Shown one piece after another: positions 36,953-48,290 of a DNA stretch of 64,000 nucleotides. Position numbers and translations under genes: made by a program. Location of the stretch: assembly GCA_016806645.1 (NCBI GenBank), contig JACSYO010002173.1, positions 62,001 through 126,000 of the forward strand, in the 5' to 3' direction. Below the pieces are notes generated by a model. The model did no database searches and was not told the origin of the DNA. It was given only the letters and a program-made list of their open reading frames with translations. Each line of letters begins with the position of its first letter. Positions within the stretch are counted from its first letter, which is position 1. This stretch comes from Ophiodon elongatus (taxonomy: Eukaryota > Chordata > Actinopteri > Perciformes > Hexagrammidae).

Positions 36953-38563
36953 ATGATGCGGCCGAAAGATTTACGCCAGGGCTCTGGCACCAAGACCTTC
37001 CTTGATGCCATGCACGGTGGTAAAGTTCACCTCGCACGCTTCATCCTGGACGCCTTGGACGGACGGATCATCAACTCTAAGACAGAAAACAGCCGCACCC
37101 CGCTCATGTACGCTGTTTGCCTGCAAGACCCCGGTACCAGGGCCAAGTTCACCCGGCTTCTGCTGGAGAAAGGTGCTGATGTTAACTGCCAGGATGAGGA
37201 CAGTCGGACTGCCCTCAGTCATGCCTGTGAGATGGGACACCTGGATGTGGTCAAGCTCCTAGTGCAGTTCAATGCTGACCCAGAAGTCTTTGATGTCTGG
37301 GGTAACAGCGCTCTGATGTATGCTGCCTTTTCTGGGCACAACCATGTTCTGGAGTTCCTGGTCCGTGCTTTCAAAAGACTGGGACTGAGGCTGGACAGGA
37401 CCAATAATGCTGGTCATTCCGCCATCGAGGTGGCCAACTTCTTTGGACACAATCAGTGTGTGCAGGTTCTGAACTTTCCTAGCAGGAGGGCTGTTGGCAC
37501 AGATGATCCAGTTACTGATTCAGGTACCATCGGTGAAAGAGAGTGCCGGCTGCCTAACAGGCTCCCAAGGCATGTTCTGGAGAGGTTCTCCAAGCAACTG
37601 AATAAAAATGAAGACCTACTGCCTGGGGTATTTCAGAGACAGCTGAAGATTGGAGACAGCAGTGGGCTTTGGAACCGCTTTAGATGCCCCAGGAGCCAGT
37701 CTCAAGACGACAACCATCGCCACAGCTGGGCTTTGCCTCCTCAGACTGAGAAAAGCAAGATTGAGGGAGATCACAGCGTTCTCTTCACTGCCAAACAACT
37801 GCAGAACTGCCAGCTTAGAGAGCTAAGAGCTAAAACACTGAACTCTCTGCCTGAGCCAAGCCAGAAAGATGTCAGCCGAGACATTGGACTCCAGGAGCAA
37901 ACACCAGTAAGTTTTCCTCTCTGGGGAAAAGCAAAGTCGTTTAACCTGGACCTTCTGAGTAGCAGAAAGCAGTCCTATCAGGGTGATGTACGTGACATCA
38001 ACCTGTCAACCAGCAAATTAAAGAGAGCCTCGCTACAGGACGAGAGATGCCTGATAGACAAGATGGAATGTCAAGGGAACACCCGCGGCCTGACAAATGA
38101 TGCTGACAAAAAGGTCTCGGCGCCAAAACCTCTTTTAACCGGCAAGAGTCAGCCCGTGAGAGCACTCGATGAGAATGTCAAATCACAGAGAGAAGAGGCT
38201 AATGACATAGCTACATCAAGCAGAAGAGAGCAGCAGAAGAGGGGAAGCTTTGGCCCGACCAGCAGACACAACAAACTGCTGTTTGCTAGAGGGGAGATGG
38301 AGACCGGGAAGATCCCAAGTCGTACGCCGGGGTTCGTGGGCCTCGGGACCAGACTGCTCCGTCGATTTACCGCACCAGAGTTCATGAGGTTGGTGATAGA
38401 CTGTTCAGCTGGCTCCTCAAATGGCCGGGGGCGGATTTCCCGCTCCGAAACTTTCCCTCTCTCTCACACACATCAGCAGGTCAACAGCCAGCCGAGCATT
38501 GACAGCATCAGTGGAGTGAAGTGTGAGTTTGAAAGCTGCTCATCTCAGTCCGCCCTCGATTAG
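36953..38563 (+). CDS. ankrd63: Ankyrin repeat domain protein 63 (single exon)
   Basis: Intronless, 536 residues. The N-terminal 180 residues contain about five ankyrin repeats. Visible repeat cores include RTPLMYAV near 48-55, RTALSHACEMGHLDVVKLL near 85-103, NSALMYAAFSGHNHVLEFL near 118-136 and SAIEVANFFGHNQCVQVL near 156-173. The opening MRPKDL..GSGTKTFLDAM and the segment RAFKRLGLRLDRTN align with human ANKRD63 as I remember it. After the repeats the protein is basic, Ser-rich and probably disordered. One short block, LLRRFTAPEF (about 468-477), resembles the human RRRSTAPDI and is a likely conserved phosphosite or binding motif. Fish ANKRD63 is longer than the roughly 380-residue human one. 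Biochemical function is unknown. The second ATG immediately follows the first (Met-Met). Confidence 0.92.
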   Translation: MMRPKDLRQGSGTKTFLDAMHGGKVHLARFILDALDGRIINSKTENSRTPLMYAVCLQDPGTRAKFTRLLLEKGADVNCQDEDSRTALSHACEMGHLDVVKLLVQFNADPEVFDVWGNSALMYAAFSGHNHVLEFLVRAFKRLGLRLDRTNNAGHSAIEVANFFGHNQCVQVLNFPSRRAVGTDDPVTDSGTIGERECRLPNRLPRHVLERFSKQLNKNEDLLPGVFQRQLKIGDSSGLWNRFRCPRSQSQDDNHRHSWALPPQTEKSKIEGDHSVLFTAKQLQNCQLRELRAKTLNSLPEPSQKDVSRDIGLQEQTPVSFPLWGKAKSFNLDLLSSRKQSYQGDVRDINLSTSKLKRASLQDERCLIDKMECQGNTRGLTNDADKKVSAPKPLLTGKSQPVRALDENVKSQREEANDIATSSRREQQKRGSFGPTSRHNKLLFARGEMETGKIPSRTPGFVGLGTRLLRRFTAPEFMRLVIDCSAGSSNGRGRISRSETFPLSHTHQQVNSQPSIDSISGVKCEFESCSSQSALD

Positions 38564-38714
38564 AATAACACAATGTCTGGCTGGTAGGGACATTTTTACA
38601 GCGCTTAAAAATTCTGACAACGCGGTTTGATTGCTTGATGAAATATTCTATTCATTGAGAGAAATACTAATCTTTTGCTTATGTTGCAGTTCATTATTTT
38701 TTTCAATGTTTATC

Positions 38715-38988
38715 AATAAAAGCAAGGGGTTTTAAAGTTAAGTGTTCAGTTGCATACATACAATTTTGCTAATCTATATTTAAAATAATTTATAAATTAA
38801 GAGATAATCAGTCTGTGAGCTACTGAAAATAATTATTTTTGTTTCACACATATATATATAGGATTTATATTGTATGGAATTAAATGTATTTGATATTGTT
38901 TATGTGTTTATAAGAAATAATGTATGTATTTTGCTTAAACATATTCACTGACTGTGCACTGTATGATTCAAGCTGAATACCTAATAAA
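38715..38988 (+). terminator. ankrd63 3' UTR poly(A) signals
   Basis: AATAAA at 38715-38720 and at 38983-38988. The distal signal is followed within about 30 bases by a long GT run (TGCGTGTGTGTGTGTGTG), a strong downstream element, so it is the likelier end, giving a 3' UTR of about 440 bases. Confidence 0.55.
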
Positions 38989-39009
38989 TACTTGAAAACA
39001 CCAGTGTTC

Positions 39010-40391
39010 ATGCATGCGTGTGTGTGTGTGTGAATGAGGGATAAAATTTATTCCGATTCAATATGCATCATTTATTGATTTATACAAAATTAAAATGTGT
39101 AATTCTCTTTTTCATGAATGATCCACACAGAGATAGAAATACATGAAACACGTCAACATGTATCCGTGTCAGAATACAAAGACTATGTGCAAAGTGTTTC
39201 TCAGCAGGTGAACGTCCTGCAGCATCACATGCCAGGCCTGTGTGCTTTATCTAGGCAAACAAATGCAAATACAGTCATACACATCTTCTGCAGGAACAAC
39301 ACACACGTCTTGTGGTTTTTAAAAAGTCTGTCACAATACAAAGAGGGTTGTATCAGAAGCAAACACTGAGATGTCACACACATCCATGTGCTCATGTGCT
39401 CACACACATGCACACATACATACAACTATACACTCACATTTCAGTTAAGAAAAGTAAAATTTTAAATTCATCTCATATACTTTACTGCAGTAGATCAGCA
39501 GGTACAATGACCTAATATTGAGCATTTTTATTTACATTATTAATTTATCTGCGTATGTTTCAAGTCCATACTTAATAATGAAACCGTATTTGCAATTCAC
39601 ACCATACAAACAACCCACAACACCTTTTGGAAATAAAGAATAAATAAGAAAAAGAGGAATATGGTATTGGTGATGTTCCAATAGCCCAATAGTAGCAGCT
39701 GGGCTTTCATCTACCCATTTATTATGCTAATAACGGAGAATTGTCTTTCACGTCCCAGTTTGGTACATATTCAAGCATTCACATCAGGCCAGGTGTGCCT
39801 CCATTTGGCCATGCAAATAGTATACTGTCAGTATTTGTAGAGTGTACTGAGCAGGTTGTTGTCCTGTTTCCACAACAGAGAGCGTGAGTGTGCAGAGGTA
39901 ACTTTATTCTTCCTAAATAATGTCACAATGAGCTACTGTGGTTTTGAGCCTAACAGCTTCATAAGCTTTACACTGCTAGCAATAATGCCCACTATGAACA
40001 CTAGACAGGATCTTTAGAGTAGCACATGTCCATTACATATAGTTACGTGGAATATTGATTTTTCCTCTCAGTTGATATGCACCATGTGGTGTTGCGTTGA
40101 ATCCCACTGAATTTAACAGTAAGCCAATCAATATTCGGTTGAGAGGTGAGGAACTGCATGCTGCCTTTAACTCACTCCTAAAGTGCTTCTCTCATGCCTG
40201 AGACCATGCGGTGTCTGTCAGCCAAACTTGCCGTCCTGCCACCACCACTCTGGCAGCAACATGCTGTCTGGGTCTGCTTCTCTGGAGCTGATCTCCCGTT
40301 GGCTAGGGTGCTAGAGTCGGACCCCGGTGCTTGTCCTCGCCTGTTCAGGTCAGACTGAAGGTGGGTGTTGGGGAGCGGGAGCCCCACGGGG
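39010..40391 (-). other. Convergent 3' region; pak6 3' UTR
   Basis: Tail-to-tail interval between ankrd63 and pak6, holding the minus-strand 3' UTR of pak6. Reverse AATAAA candidates lie at 39903-39908, 39718-39723 and 39527-39532; the first has a GT-rich stretch just beyond it. No other gene was recognised. Confidence 0.45.
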
Positions 40392-43300
40392 TCAGCAACG
40401 GGACATGCGCTTGCGGTACTGCTCCACCAGTGGAACCAGGCACTGAGGTGAGCCGCACTGCAGCAGGAAGGGGTGCTCCAGCAGGTCAGTGGCGCTGGCC
40501 CGCTCTAGGGGGTCCCGAGTCAGCATACGGTCCAGGAAGTCCTTTAGAACGGGGGAGATCTGGACCAGAGAGCAATGGGTACATATACTTTAACACCAAT
40601 GAATTGTTGCAGTAGTTATTTGTTACAATGATTAACCTGGTGGCTCTGTGAGACTGTGCTTGGGTACAGCGATATGCTGACATGATATTGTTGTTGATAA
40701 TGTTGTATCACGATAATGTTTAGCAGGTCCACAGTCTTAATTTGGTATATCAGCATGCTAACATTTACTTATTAGCACTAAACCCAGTGTACAGTGTACA
40801 AGCACAGCTGAAGATGATGGGAATATTACTAGTGTTGCAGGTATGTCTGTATGTCTGTCTGTTCTTGTACCTGGCTGACATTTCGAACAGTAGGAGCCAG
40901 CTCATCCCTCAGTCTCTTCATAGCTGCTACAGGGGTTTCACTGAAGTACGGGGGCTCTCCATCCACCATCTCCACCACCATGATACCCATCGACCAAACA
41001 TCCACCTGGTGCAGGATCACACATTGAAATTATGTTAAAGATCTTACAGCACAGATTGCCACAGTTGGCATTTACGCCACATGAGAGAGATCACCGTTGT
41101 TATTCAGCGTGAATACATTTGATTGTGCACCTCCTCACCTCAGTGCCATATGGTGATTTGGAGATGACCTCAGGAGCCATCCAATAGGGTGTTCCCACTA
41201 AAGATTTCCTTTTAGGGATGTCCTTGCTGATCTGAGCACAGAAGCCAAAGTCTGACAGCTTGACCTGTGGGGAACAAGAGAAAGACCTTACTATCAAGAT
41301 AGCGAAAAACAGAAAGGAAAGAAAGAGTAAAAAAATATCTTACCCTTCCGTCTAATGTGAGTAGTATAGAATCGCTCTTGATGTCTCTGTGGATGACTCC
41401 CTGTGAATGCAGATAGGCTAGGGCTTGCAGAACAGCTTCACACACTGTGGCAATCTGCTCTTCACTCAGCCTGCAGGATAACACACACGCAAACAGATTT
41501 TACTTTAACATTTTTTTTAACACACTATTCCATTAAGAGTTACGACAAATCAACAGCTGAGAAAGTTGAAACCCATGAATCACCACGCATTAAAGGCAAC
41601 GATAAAGAGAGGAAGGTTCAAAACAATAACTCCCACACAGCAGAATGACCAACAAAACATGCTCATTCCTCTACAGTGTTAATGCGACTTTAATATTTTA
41701 CAAGCGCAATATAAAGACATAAAATCCAGGAGTCAAAAAAGACATTTCAAACCGCAAGCAAGGTCATGTGCCCATTGAAAAACAAGGTAAGATTTACCTA
41801 ACAGATTGCTGTATACTCCCACACATGATTCTCATCATATTTAAAAGACACGTCTAAAACTATATTAGGGGAAAAAAAACTTCCTTCAGTAATTCAGGCA
41901 GTCAGTCTTTTATTTAGGGAGACTTTAATGAGTCTGCTGTCAAAACTATTTGACAGCAGACTGTGTCCAGGAATAACAGAAGTAAAGTCTCCTTATTCTT
42001 GATTGTCCTGTCAATATACTGATTATCTTGACATTATCTTTGACAAACGGTGGCTGTGACAGTTGGCTCATTTTGTATGTCATCTGGCTTGAGAGACATT
42101 TTTTCATCCCTTTGAGTCAAGTGATCTAACCCTGGTGTCATCCCATGGAGCTCGTGCCAGCCATCTGTTAATAACATAAAATACATTGACGGCACAAAAC
42201 AAAATACGGCCTGACAAAATTCTTCCTTCTGCTGGTCGATATGTTTTCCTTATTTTTTATGTATGCACTACTGGAAAATGTGACAGCATCAAGGAATCAT
42301 ATTCTCAACCTCAATTGACTTTCCACATGGCATCTAAACATGCACATATTCGATTATGTCATTAAATTATTACTTTTCCTCAGAGATAAGCCACAGACAT
42401 CGGGTGAGAGAGAAGGATGAATGACAGTCTTTTTGAGTCTTGGTGCTGCTGGTACCAACACTGGTCACCCAGCAGTCGATACCACACTACCCCCTTGTGG
42501 TTGATTTAGTTATCAAAAGATGATATCACAAGCAAACAGAAACGCAACAATGCAGCTTTCTTAAGCTGGACCAAGATGATCTCTTGGTGCCTGTACCTGG
42601 TTTCAGACACAATGTTGGTCAGTGCTCCACCTTGCAAGTACTCCATGATAACCCACAGCTCCTCCTCCACCAGAGCTGACTTAAACATCTCCACCACATT
42701 CCTGTGCTGATAGTCCCTCATGATGACCACCTGCAATAAGAAAAACATTCACTATAGAATCAAAATCTTCAGAGACATAGTTAGTGTAGTGCTTTCACAA
42801 AGTTAGGAGACAAAGTTGGTGCTGCAGAGTCAAAAATATCCTGACTTTTATTATTTAGTATGGATCTGGCTCTAATTTGGTTTGGCAAACACCCACATCT
42901 TTCAATATCTCAGAGCCTAAGCCGAAATATCCCAGATAGCATAATCAGGGGTTATTTTCTTCACTTTCGCTCCCTCCAGAGTCACAGAAGACATTTACAA
43001 CTGTTTTTATAGGCTGAGCAGTAGACGGGCAAACTGAATTTTATGTGTAAAATCAATGGAGTACCCCTTTAAGTAAACATTTAAGGAAAAGTCCAGTTTA
43101 TTTCAACCTGGCACACTTCCAATAATGTGGCTATTATGACTCAATGGGTCATGCTAACTTGGCACTTGCCATCTGTGTTGTAGAGATTCAGGGAAACAAG
43201 CCAACATGGATTCTCCAGGTGGAGACAAGCATTTCAAAAGTTGAATACAGAAATAATGTTTAATGGAAAAGCTGTAGGAGGCTCACACAACTTGTTCCAA

Positions 43301-46300
43301 AATATGTTGTTCATTGCAAGTCCTTGTATTCCTGAATCTGTACAATGAAGGTGACAAGTGCGAAGTAAGCACGAGCCCTAGAGCCACATCTATGGGAAAT
43401 ACGCTGAGTTGAAATAAACTCAAATTATCCCTCACATGCTAGACCACAAAGAATAGCAAACCTGAATCCTCAGATTTGTTGCTGTAACCTTGAATGCATA
43501 GTGTGTTGGAGATTTGTGCTGTGTTTGTTTTAGGGAATCACTGTACGTATTTGGATATTGTACCTCATTAAAGAGCAACTCTCTCCTCTGCTGCCGCCGC
43601 AAGTCCATCATCTTCACCGCCACCTGCCTGCCGCTGTGCTTCTCTGTAGCGATACACACTACCCCCGTCGAGCCCTCCCCAATCTTCACAAAGTTTTCCA
43701 GGTAGGACCGTGGATCACCCTTGTCTACCACCATCTGCAGTGCCGCCTTAAACTGTTCATGGGTCACCTTTGGTGGGTCTGGTGGTGGTCTGGGTGAAGG
43801 ATGTTGTGGGGGCCTGAAAGCTGGGGAGCATGTGCCTGGAGGACTGGTGGCTGAGCCTGTAGGGGAGGGTCGAGGCTGGGAAGGGCTGTCTTGCCGGGGG
43901 TAGGGAGGATTGAGGCATCCAGAGTGTCTGAGGAAGGGGTCAGGCCCATTGGGCCTCAGCCCCATGTTCGGAGACAGGCCCAGTGTGTAGCTAGCCGAGG
44001 AGCGCACAGTTCGCTGGGGTCTGATGCCACCCACAAGAGGACTGCTGTTGCCAGTGGGCAGGAAGCCGGAGTGGTACCTCACTGCCGACTCTGCCTGAAC
44101 GATAAAAGAGAAAAGGGTGAAGAACATTTAGGCAGGGAGCTGAGAGAGAGTTGGCCGCCTGCCTGGGGTTCAAGACCTGCTTTAAAAGTGAATGTAAATC
44201 AAGTCCTTCCCTCTCACTCTGCATCCACTTCACCTGATATGACCCATGTAAAGATGATGCTATGGACCCAAGTGTCCCACTGAGATCCTGCCAAACACAC
44301 CATCTCTCAATTTTTACAACCCCACTGGCACTTTAAACCCACAATTCACATTTTAACTCTAGAATCAAATAAAATAGTTAAACCTAGAGCTTTAATCACC
44401 TTTAGTGTAAATCCAATCAATATGCTGCCTCACTAAAGTTTCTACAACCTAAGCTTGAAAATGATTGCTTGAAAAAAAATAGATAGATTAATAGATTCAG
44501 AGCTCATGCACAAACTAGTACTAGTAATATGATGTACATAACGTTAGCAGAAATATGCATAAATTGTGTATCCCATGAATAATGTATTATCAGTGCACTT
44601 AATGGCCAAAAAGATGTGCTAAGAAACTGCTGTAATGTCAGACTTACTTTCAGGTCGTAGGAGGAGAACGGCCTCCCAGGGCTGTTCTGGGGGTGCATGT
44701 ACATCGGTAAGTTAGGCCGAAGCTCTGTGGTGACCATCACTTGATCGCCATGAGACTGCTGTACAGTCATAGCTGGGCTATAAAAACAAGCTATAGGTCT
44801 CTGACTTGGTGGCACTCCCCTGGGAAGTTGGAAATCTCTCTTCCATATCACTCTCTCCTGAGGGCTGCCCACCTCACTGCTCATATAAGCCCCGTGACTC
44901 AGCACCGGGATGTTCTGGGATGGAACCGGTTGCGAGGGTCCTTCCAGAGAGCTGATGCTGACTTCATAGGTGGACTTGGCCTTTGGCAAGATCCCATTTG
45001 GATGCAGAGTGATGCTCCTTTTCATGCCCAAGTAGGGGGTGTTGGTTTCACTGTGGATGTTCCTGGCCCTGTCCCTCCAATGGTCTTGACCCACATCCTC
45101 GTCGTCTTCATCATCATCCTGGGTCAGGCCCTCGTATTGGTAAGTGTCTCCCTCGTTCACTTCCCCCAGCCTTCCTAGTGACTGGGCCCTCTTCCTGGCT
45201 GAAGGGCTGCTCTTCCTCAAAGAGTTAGAACTGGTCACAGACAGACGGTTCATATCATTGATCATGGCTGCGATGTAGTCTCCGTGACCGATCATGCTCC
45301 CCCGCACAATGGTCTGAAAGAGGAGAGGCGTTTAGCTTTTATCACATTGCACTTGCCATGCTCACATTATGGAAAGCATTTGGACTGAAAGGAATAATGA
45401 TGGTGACATAATCATTGCTCAGAGGCGAGTTAAATTTAGACTTGAGAATCTGTAATCTGACATCTTTGTCATTCTTCAGAGACGACTTAAATCATTTCCC
45501 CAGTGGCTCATTCTGACAATACACTGATAAATATAACAAGCAAATGTATCAGGAGATACACTATAAAGTCAGAGCTTCTACAACTCTTCCTATGTTGCAA
45601 AATTCAGAAATTACAGATAACTGTTCCTATGACCTTTCCGGTGGTATGCATAGAGAGCAGGCATGCGAATGGAAACCTGCCCTGACAGAAAATGATCAGA
45701 CACACTTAACAGCTTTTGCCAGAGTAGTGAGATTGTAGCAACTGTATGCAAGAGTGTGTGGTGGCTCATCAGTCACTCTCAGGGTAGAGTCATGTTCAGT
45801 TCACAGCCAGTCAACAGCCTCTCCTGTTTCCCTGGTTCGGTGCCATTAAATCTGCACAGGGGGCAGAGGTCAGATGACATCTCACCTACTGCAGCACCTC
45901 TCCGAGAGGAGAGAATGGCAGGTGATAATGGCCCTAGTGAGATATCCTATTCTAGAAGATGTTGTAATAATAGTTGAAATAACATATTTTTTTAGATATC
46001 ACATCACATTTTCCTCTTTTCCTCAGAGCAATAATGTGACATATAGCCTACTGTATTTTAGTCTAAATGTTTTGTTTTTTTGCATTATGTAGATCTTGTG
46101 GGTAACACCACACTCGTCATGATGACGCTCCTAAAACCATAAATCTGACCTAAACGCTGACATGATGGTTCTCATATTGAACAGCACTAATCGCGTCAGG
46201 GAATCAATGAAATGTTGGTGTTTTCTCTATTTATTTTCTGGAGGGTGACAAACAGAATCGAACGTTTGCTACGTAAAGCACAGAAATCTTTAGATTTGCA

Positions 46301-46919
46301 GGCTTTATCACTGACTACCATTTCCTTTGCTGTACCTGCACTTTTTCATCCCTTATGTTTGACATCTGTGGGAAGGCACCAGTGACTATTATAATTGCCT
46401 GCATGGAGTAATAAATCTTGTGGCCCCTCTGAGTATTCAACATTGTACAGTCAGTGTACACAGCAGGGTCATTAGCCCAGCCCCATGATAGATATGAAAG
46501 CAAAAAGATGCGGAGGGGAGCATGCCTTCCTTCCACGTTGTCATCAGATGAAGGTCACTTCTGCCTCAATACAATAGGCAGCATATCTTTATGCATCAGT
46601 CTCTCTGAGATTTTAGCTTAATGAGGGCCTGGTTGAATAGTGTGCTAGTTATGAGTGATCAGTTCAAGGTGAGGTCAGAAGAGCAATAAAGAGTTGAGTG
46701 GAAGGTGTGGTGTACCTTCTTTGGCCTCAGCTCCACCTCTGTGATCCTGGAAGGGTCCACCATGGGTTTGGGCCTGCGCAGGTTCTCTATCAGGCTCTGC
46801 CATTGCGTCGGCAGGCCCACAAAGCAGCCATGCTTGGAGTCAAACGAGGTGTGGACACGGTGCTCAAAGTTCTTGGGCGCTGATATCTCAGGCCTCTTCT
46901 TTTTCTTCTTGCGGAACAT
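40392..46919 (-). CDS. pak6: p21-activated kinase 6, eight coding exons
   Basis: Group II PAK, a Cdc42-binding Ser/Thr kinase. Exons in transcript order: 46716-46919, 44648-45313, 43564-44094, 42597-42730, 41344-41470, 41139-41264, 40871-41005, 40392-40559. All phases join to 696 residues (human PAK6 about 681). Residues 1-68 start MFRKKKKKRPEISAP and hold the CRIB (about 12-40: ISAP..F.HRVHTSFD). The middle region (69-420) is disordered and Ser/Pro-rich, with TIVRGS and SNSLRK motifs. The kinase domain runs from about 425 to 675: glycine loop GEGSTGVV, Lys451, HRDIKSD with Asp541, DFG at 559-561, activation-loop RKSLVGTPYWMAPE with Ser575. The ending QYRKRMSRC matches the PAK6 tail. The first coding exon extends to 46963 as 5' UTR after a CCCTACAG acceptor, so at least one non-coding exon lies further upstream. 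PAK5 is the alternative; sequence and synteny favour PAK6. Confidence 0.93.
40690..40850 (-). repeat. Dispersed repeat fragment beside a pak6 splice donor
   Basis: A reverse-orientation fragment (CAGCATGCTAACATTTACTT, ATGATGGGAATATTACTAGT) of the same repeat found at 30.9, 34.7 and 47.8 kb. It ends about 20 bases from the exon 7 donor (exon 40871-41005), inside intron 7. Confidence 0.5.
41471..42596 (-). other. pak6 intron 4 containing a hairpin
   Basis: A 1.1 kb intron. It contains the perfect 14-bp stem-loop at 41931-41962. The rest shows no exon or recognised repeat. Confidence 0.5.
41919..41992. other. Nested inverted repeat (stem-loop)
   Basis: Inner arms AGTCTGCTGTCAAA (41931-41944) and TTTGACAGCAGACT (41949-41962) are perfect reverse complements with a four-base ACTA loop. 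Outside them GGAGACTTTA (41919-41928) and TAAAGTCTCC (41983-41992) are also exact complements, offset by about 18 extra bases on the right. It lies in pak6 intron 4. It could be a small foldback element or an RNA hairpin; I recognise no known microRNA. Confidence 0.7.
42731..43563 (-). other. pak6 intron 3 with dispersed repeat
   Basis: The stretch about 43085-43330 (AAACAAGCCAACATGGATTC, CTCCAGGTGGAGACAAGC, AGGAGGCTCACACAACTTG) resembles a dispersed percomorph repeat from memory. No exon was seen. Confidence 0.4.
45314..46715 (-). other. pak6 intron 1 (between first two coding exons)
   Basis: A 1.4 kb intron, GTACAC donor at 46715 and TTTCAG acceptor next to 45313. No repeat family or exon was recognised inside. 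Confidence 0.55.
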
Positions 46920-47814
46920 CCTCAGCTCCTCGAGGGCGACAGCTTGCCTGCTTCAAAATGACCCTGTAGGGAAAAAATATTCAATCTTTAATAAACTGCA
47001 CTCAATATTACAGACAGCACATGTTCAAGTATCTGTTATTATGACATTTGAATTTAAGCAAATCTCTTCTGTCCCAGTGATCAAAACGATGTTGCCACGG
47101 ACTGACCACTCTCCTTTACTATCTACACTCGGACCAAGTGTATTCAAATAAAATATGACAACAGAGGATCTTTCCACGTGGGAGAAAATATTCAAATGGT
47201 TCATCTAAAAGCTGTTCCATGTCTGGGTTGTGTATGTCCCTGCACGCTGTCTTGTTAGCTGTCACAAACTTGTGCCTGTGAGAATGGCTCCAAGGAGAGT
47301 GGATGGATTCGTAAGCACATGTGTAATGAAGGATATCTGGTCAATCAAGGCTTATTCATTCTTTGTGCCATTTCACTGATGAGCACGAGGCCGAGCTGGC
47401 CAGAGCCCACAGGCTTTCAGTGCATTAGCAGGACGAGTACAACACGCAGACACAAACACACGCTCATGCACATACACAAATACTATGGCAGGCTATCCTT
47501 CATGAACCTTTTATAACTCTTTCATATCCCGTCCTAATTAGTAGCTTGTGTGCCCTTGATTGCAGGGAGGGTAACCATTTAATCCTTGGACGGATGGCCA
47601 TGAGTTTGGTGAGCCACTAACTCTGGTTTTGTGTATGTTCAGCTTTATTTTTTATTCATGTGTAGGGAAATAATTAAATACATTACATCTCATTTCCTCA
47701 GCTGCACAGCTGTACTGGAAGATAATCACTCACATTTAAGTCTCATGATTAGTATTAATACTGTTTCATGTAGCTCTCAGTATGAAGGACGTTCTGGCTA
47801 GCCATGCTAGCTGT

Positions 47815-48290
47815 GTGGCTCTAGGGATGGCAACGCTGGCTTTGGTCAGTCAGTCAGTTGTGACTGAAATATCTCTACAACTATTGGATGGATTTTCATG
47901 GAATTTGGGAAAGTGACTTGTGGCCGCAAGAGGACGAATTGGGATAACTTTGAGCTCCTAATCTTTTATCTAACACCGTCATCGGGTCAGATTCTATTTT
48001 GTCCAATATTTCGGTATGTGACCAAATACCAACAAAACTGACATTCCCATCAGCCTCAGCTTTACTTTGGGTTCACTGTTAATTAATGAAGTAGAAGGAA
48101 AAAACACTGTGCTTAACCAGAGACAAAAAAGAGAGAGCTGGGACACATGTAGCCAAAGTTGAGATATAACAAAGGTTTGCATACCCAAATCAGATTTCTA
48201 ATTTTCAATGTGAAACAACGTGAACATGCTAGCATTATCATTGTGAGAATGTTAGCACTGCATCACTGTAGACTCCTAGCCTTGTTTATT
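47815..48290 (+). repeat. Dispersed percomorph repeat, forward copy
   Basis: Landmarks: GGTCAGTCAGTCAGTTGTGA, ACTGAAATATCTCTACAAC, TATTGGATGGATTTTCATGG, GTATGTGACCAAATACC, ACATTCCCATCAGCCTCAGC, ACATGCTAGCATTATCATTG. It is shared with the copies at 34.7 and 51.1 kb and, in reverse, at 30.9 and 40.7 kb. Confidence 0.6.

Noticed and set aside
40392..46919. PAK5 (pak7) instead of PAK6
   Set aside because: The N-terminus, kinase tail (QYRKRMSRC) and neighbours (ankrd63, plcb2, bub1b) all favour PAK6.
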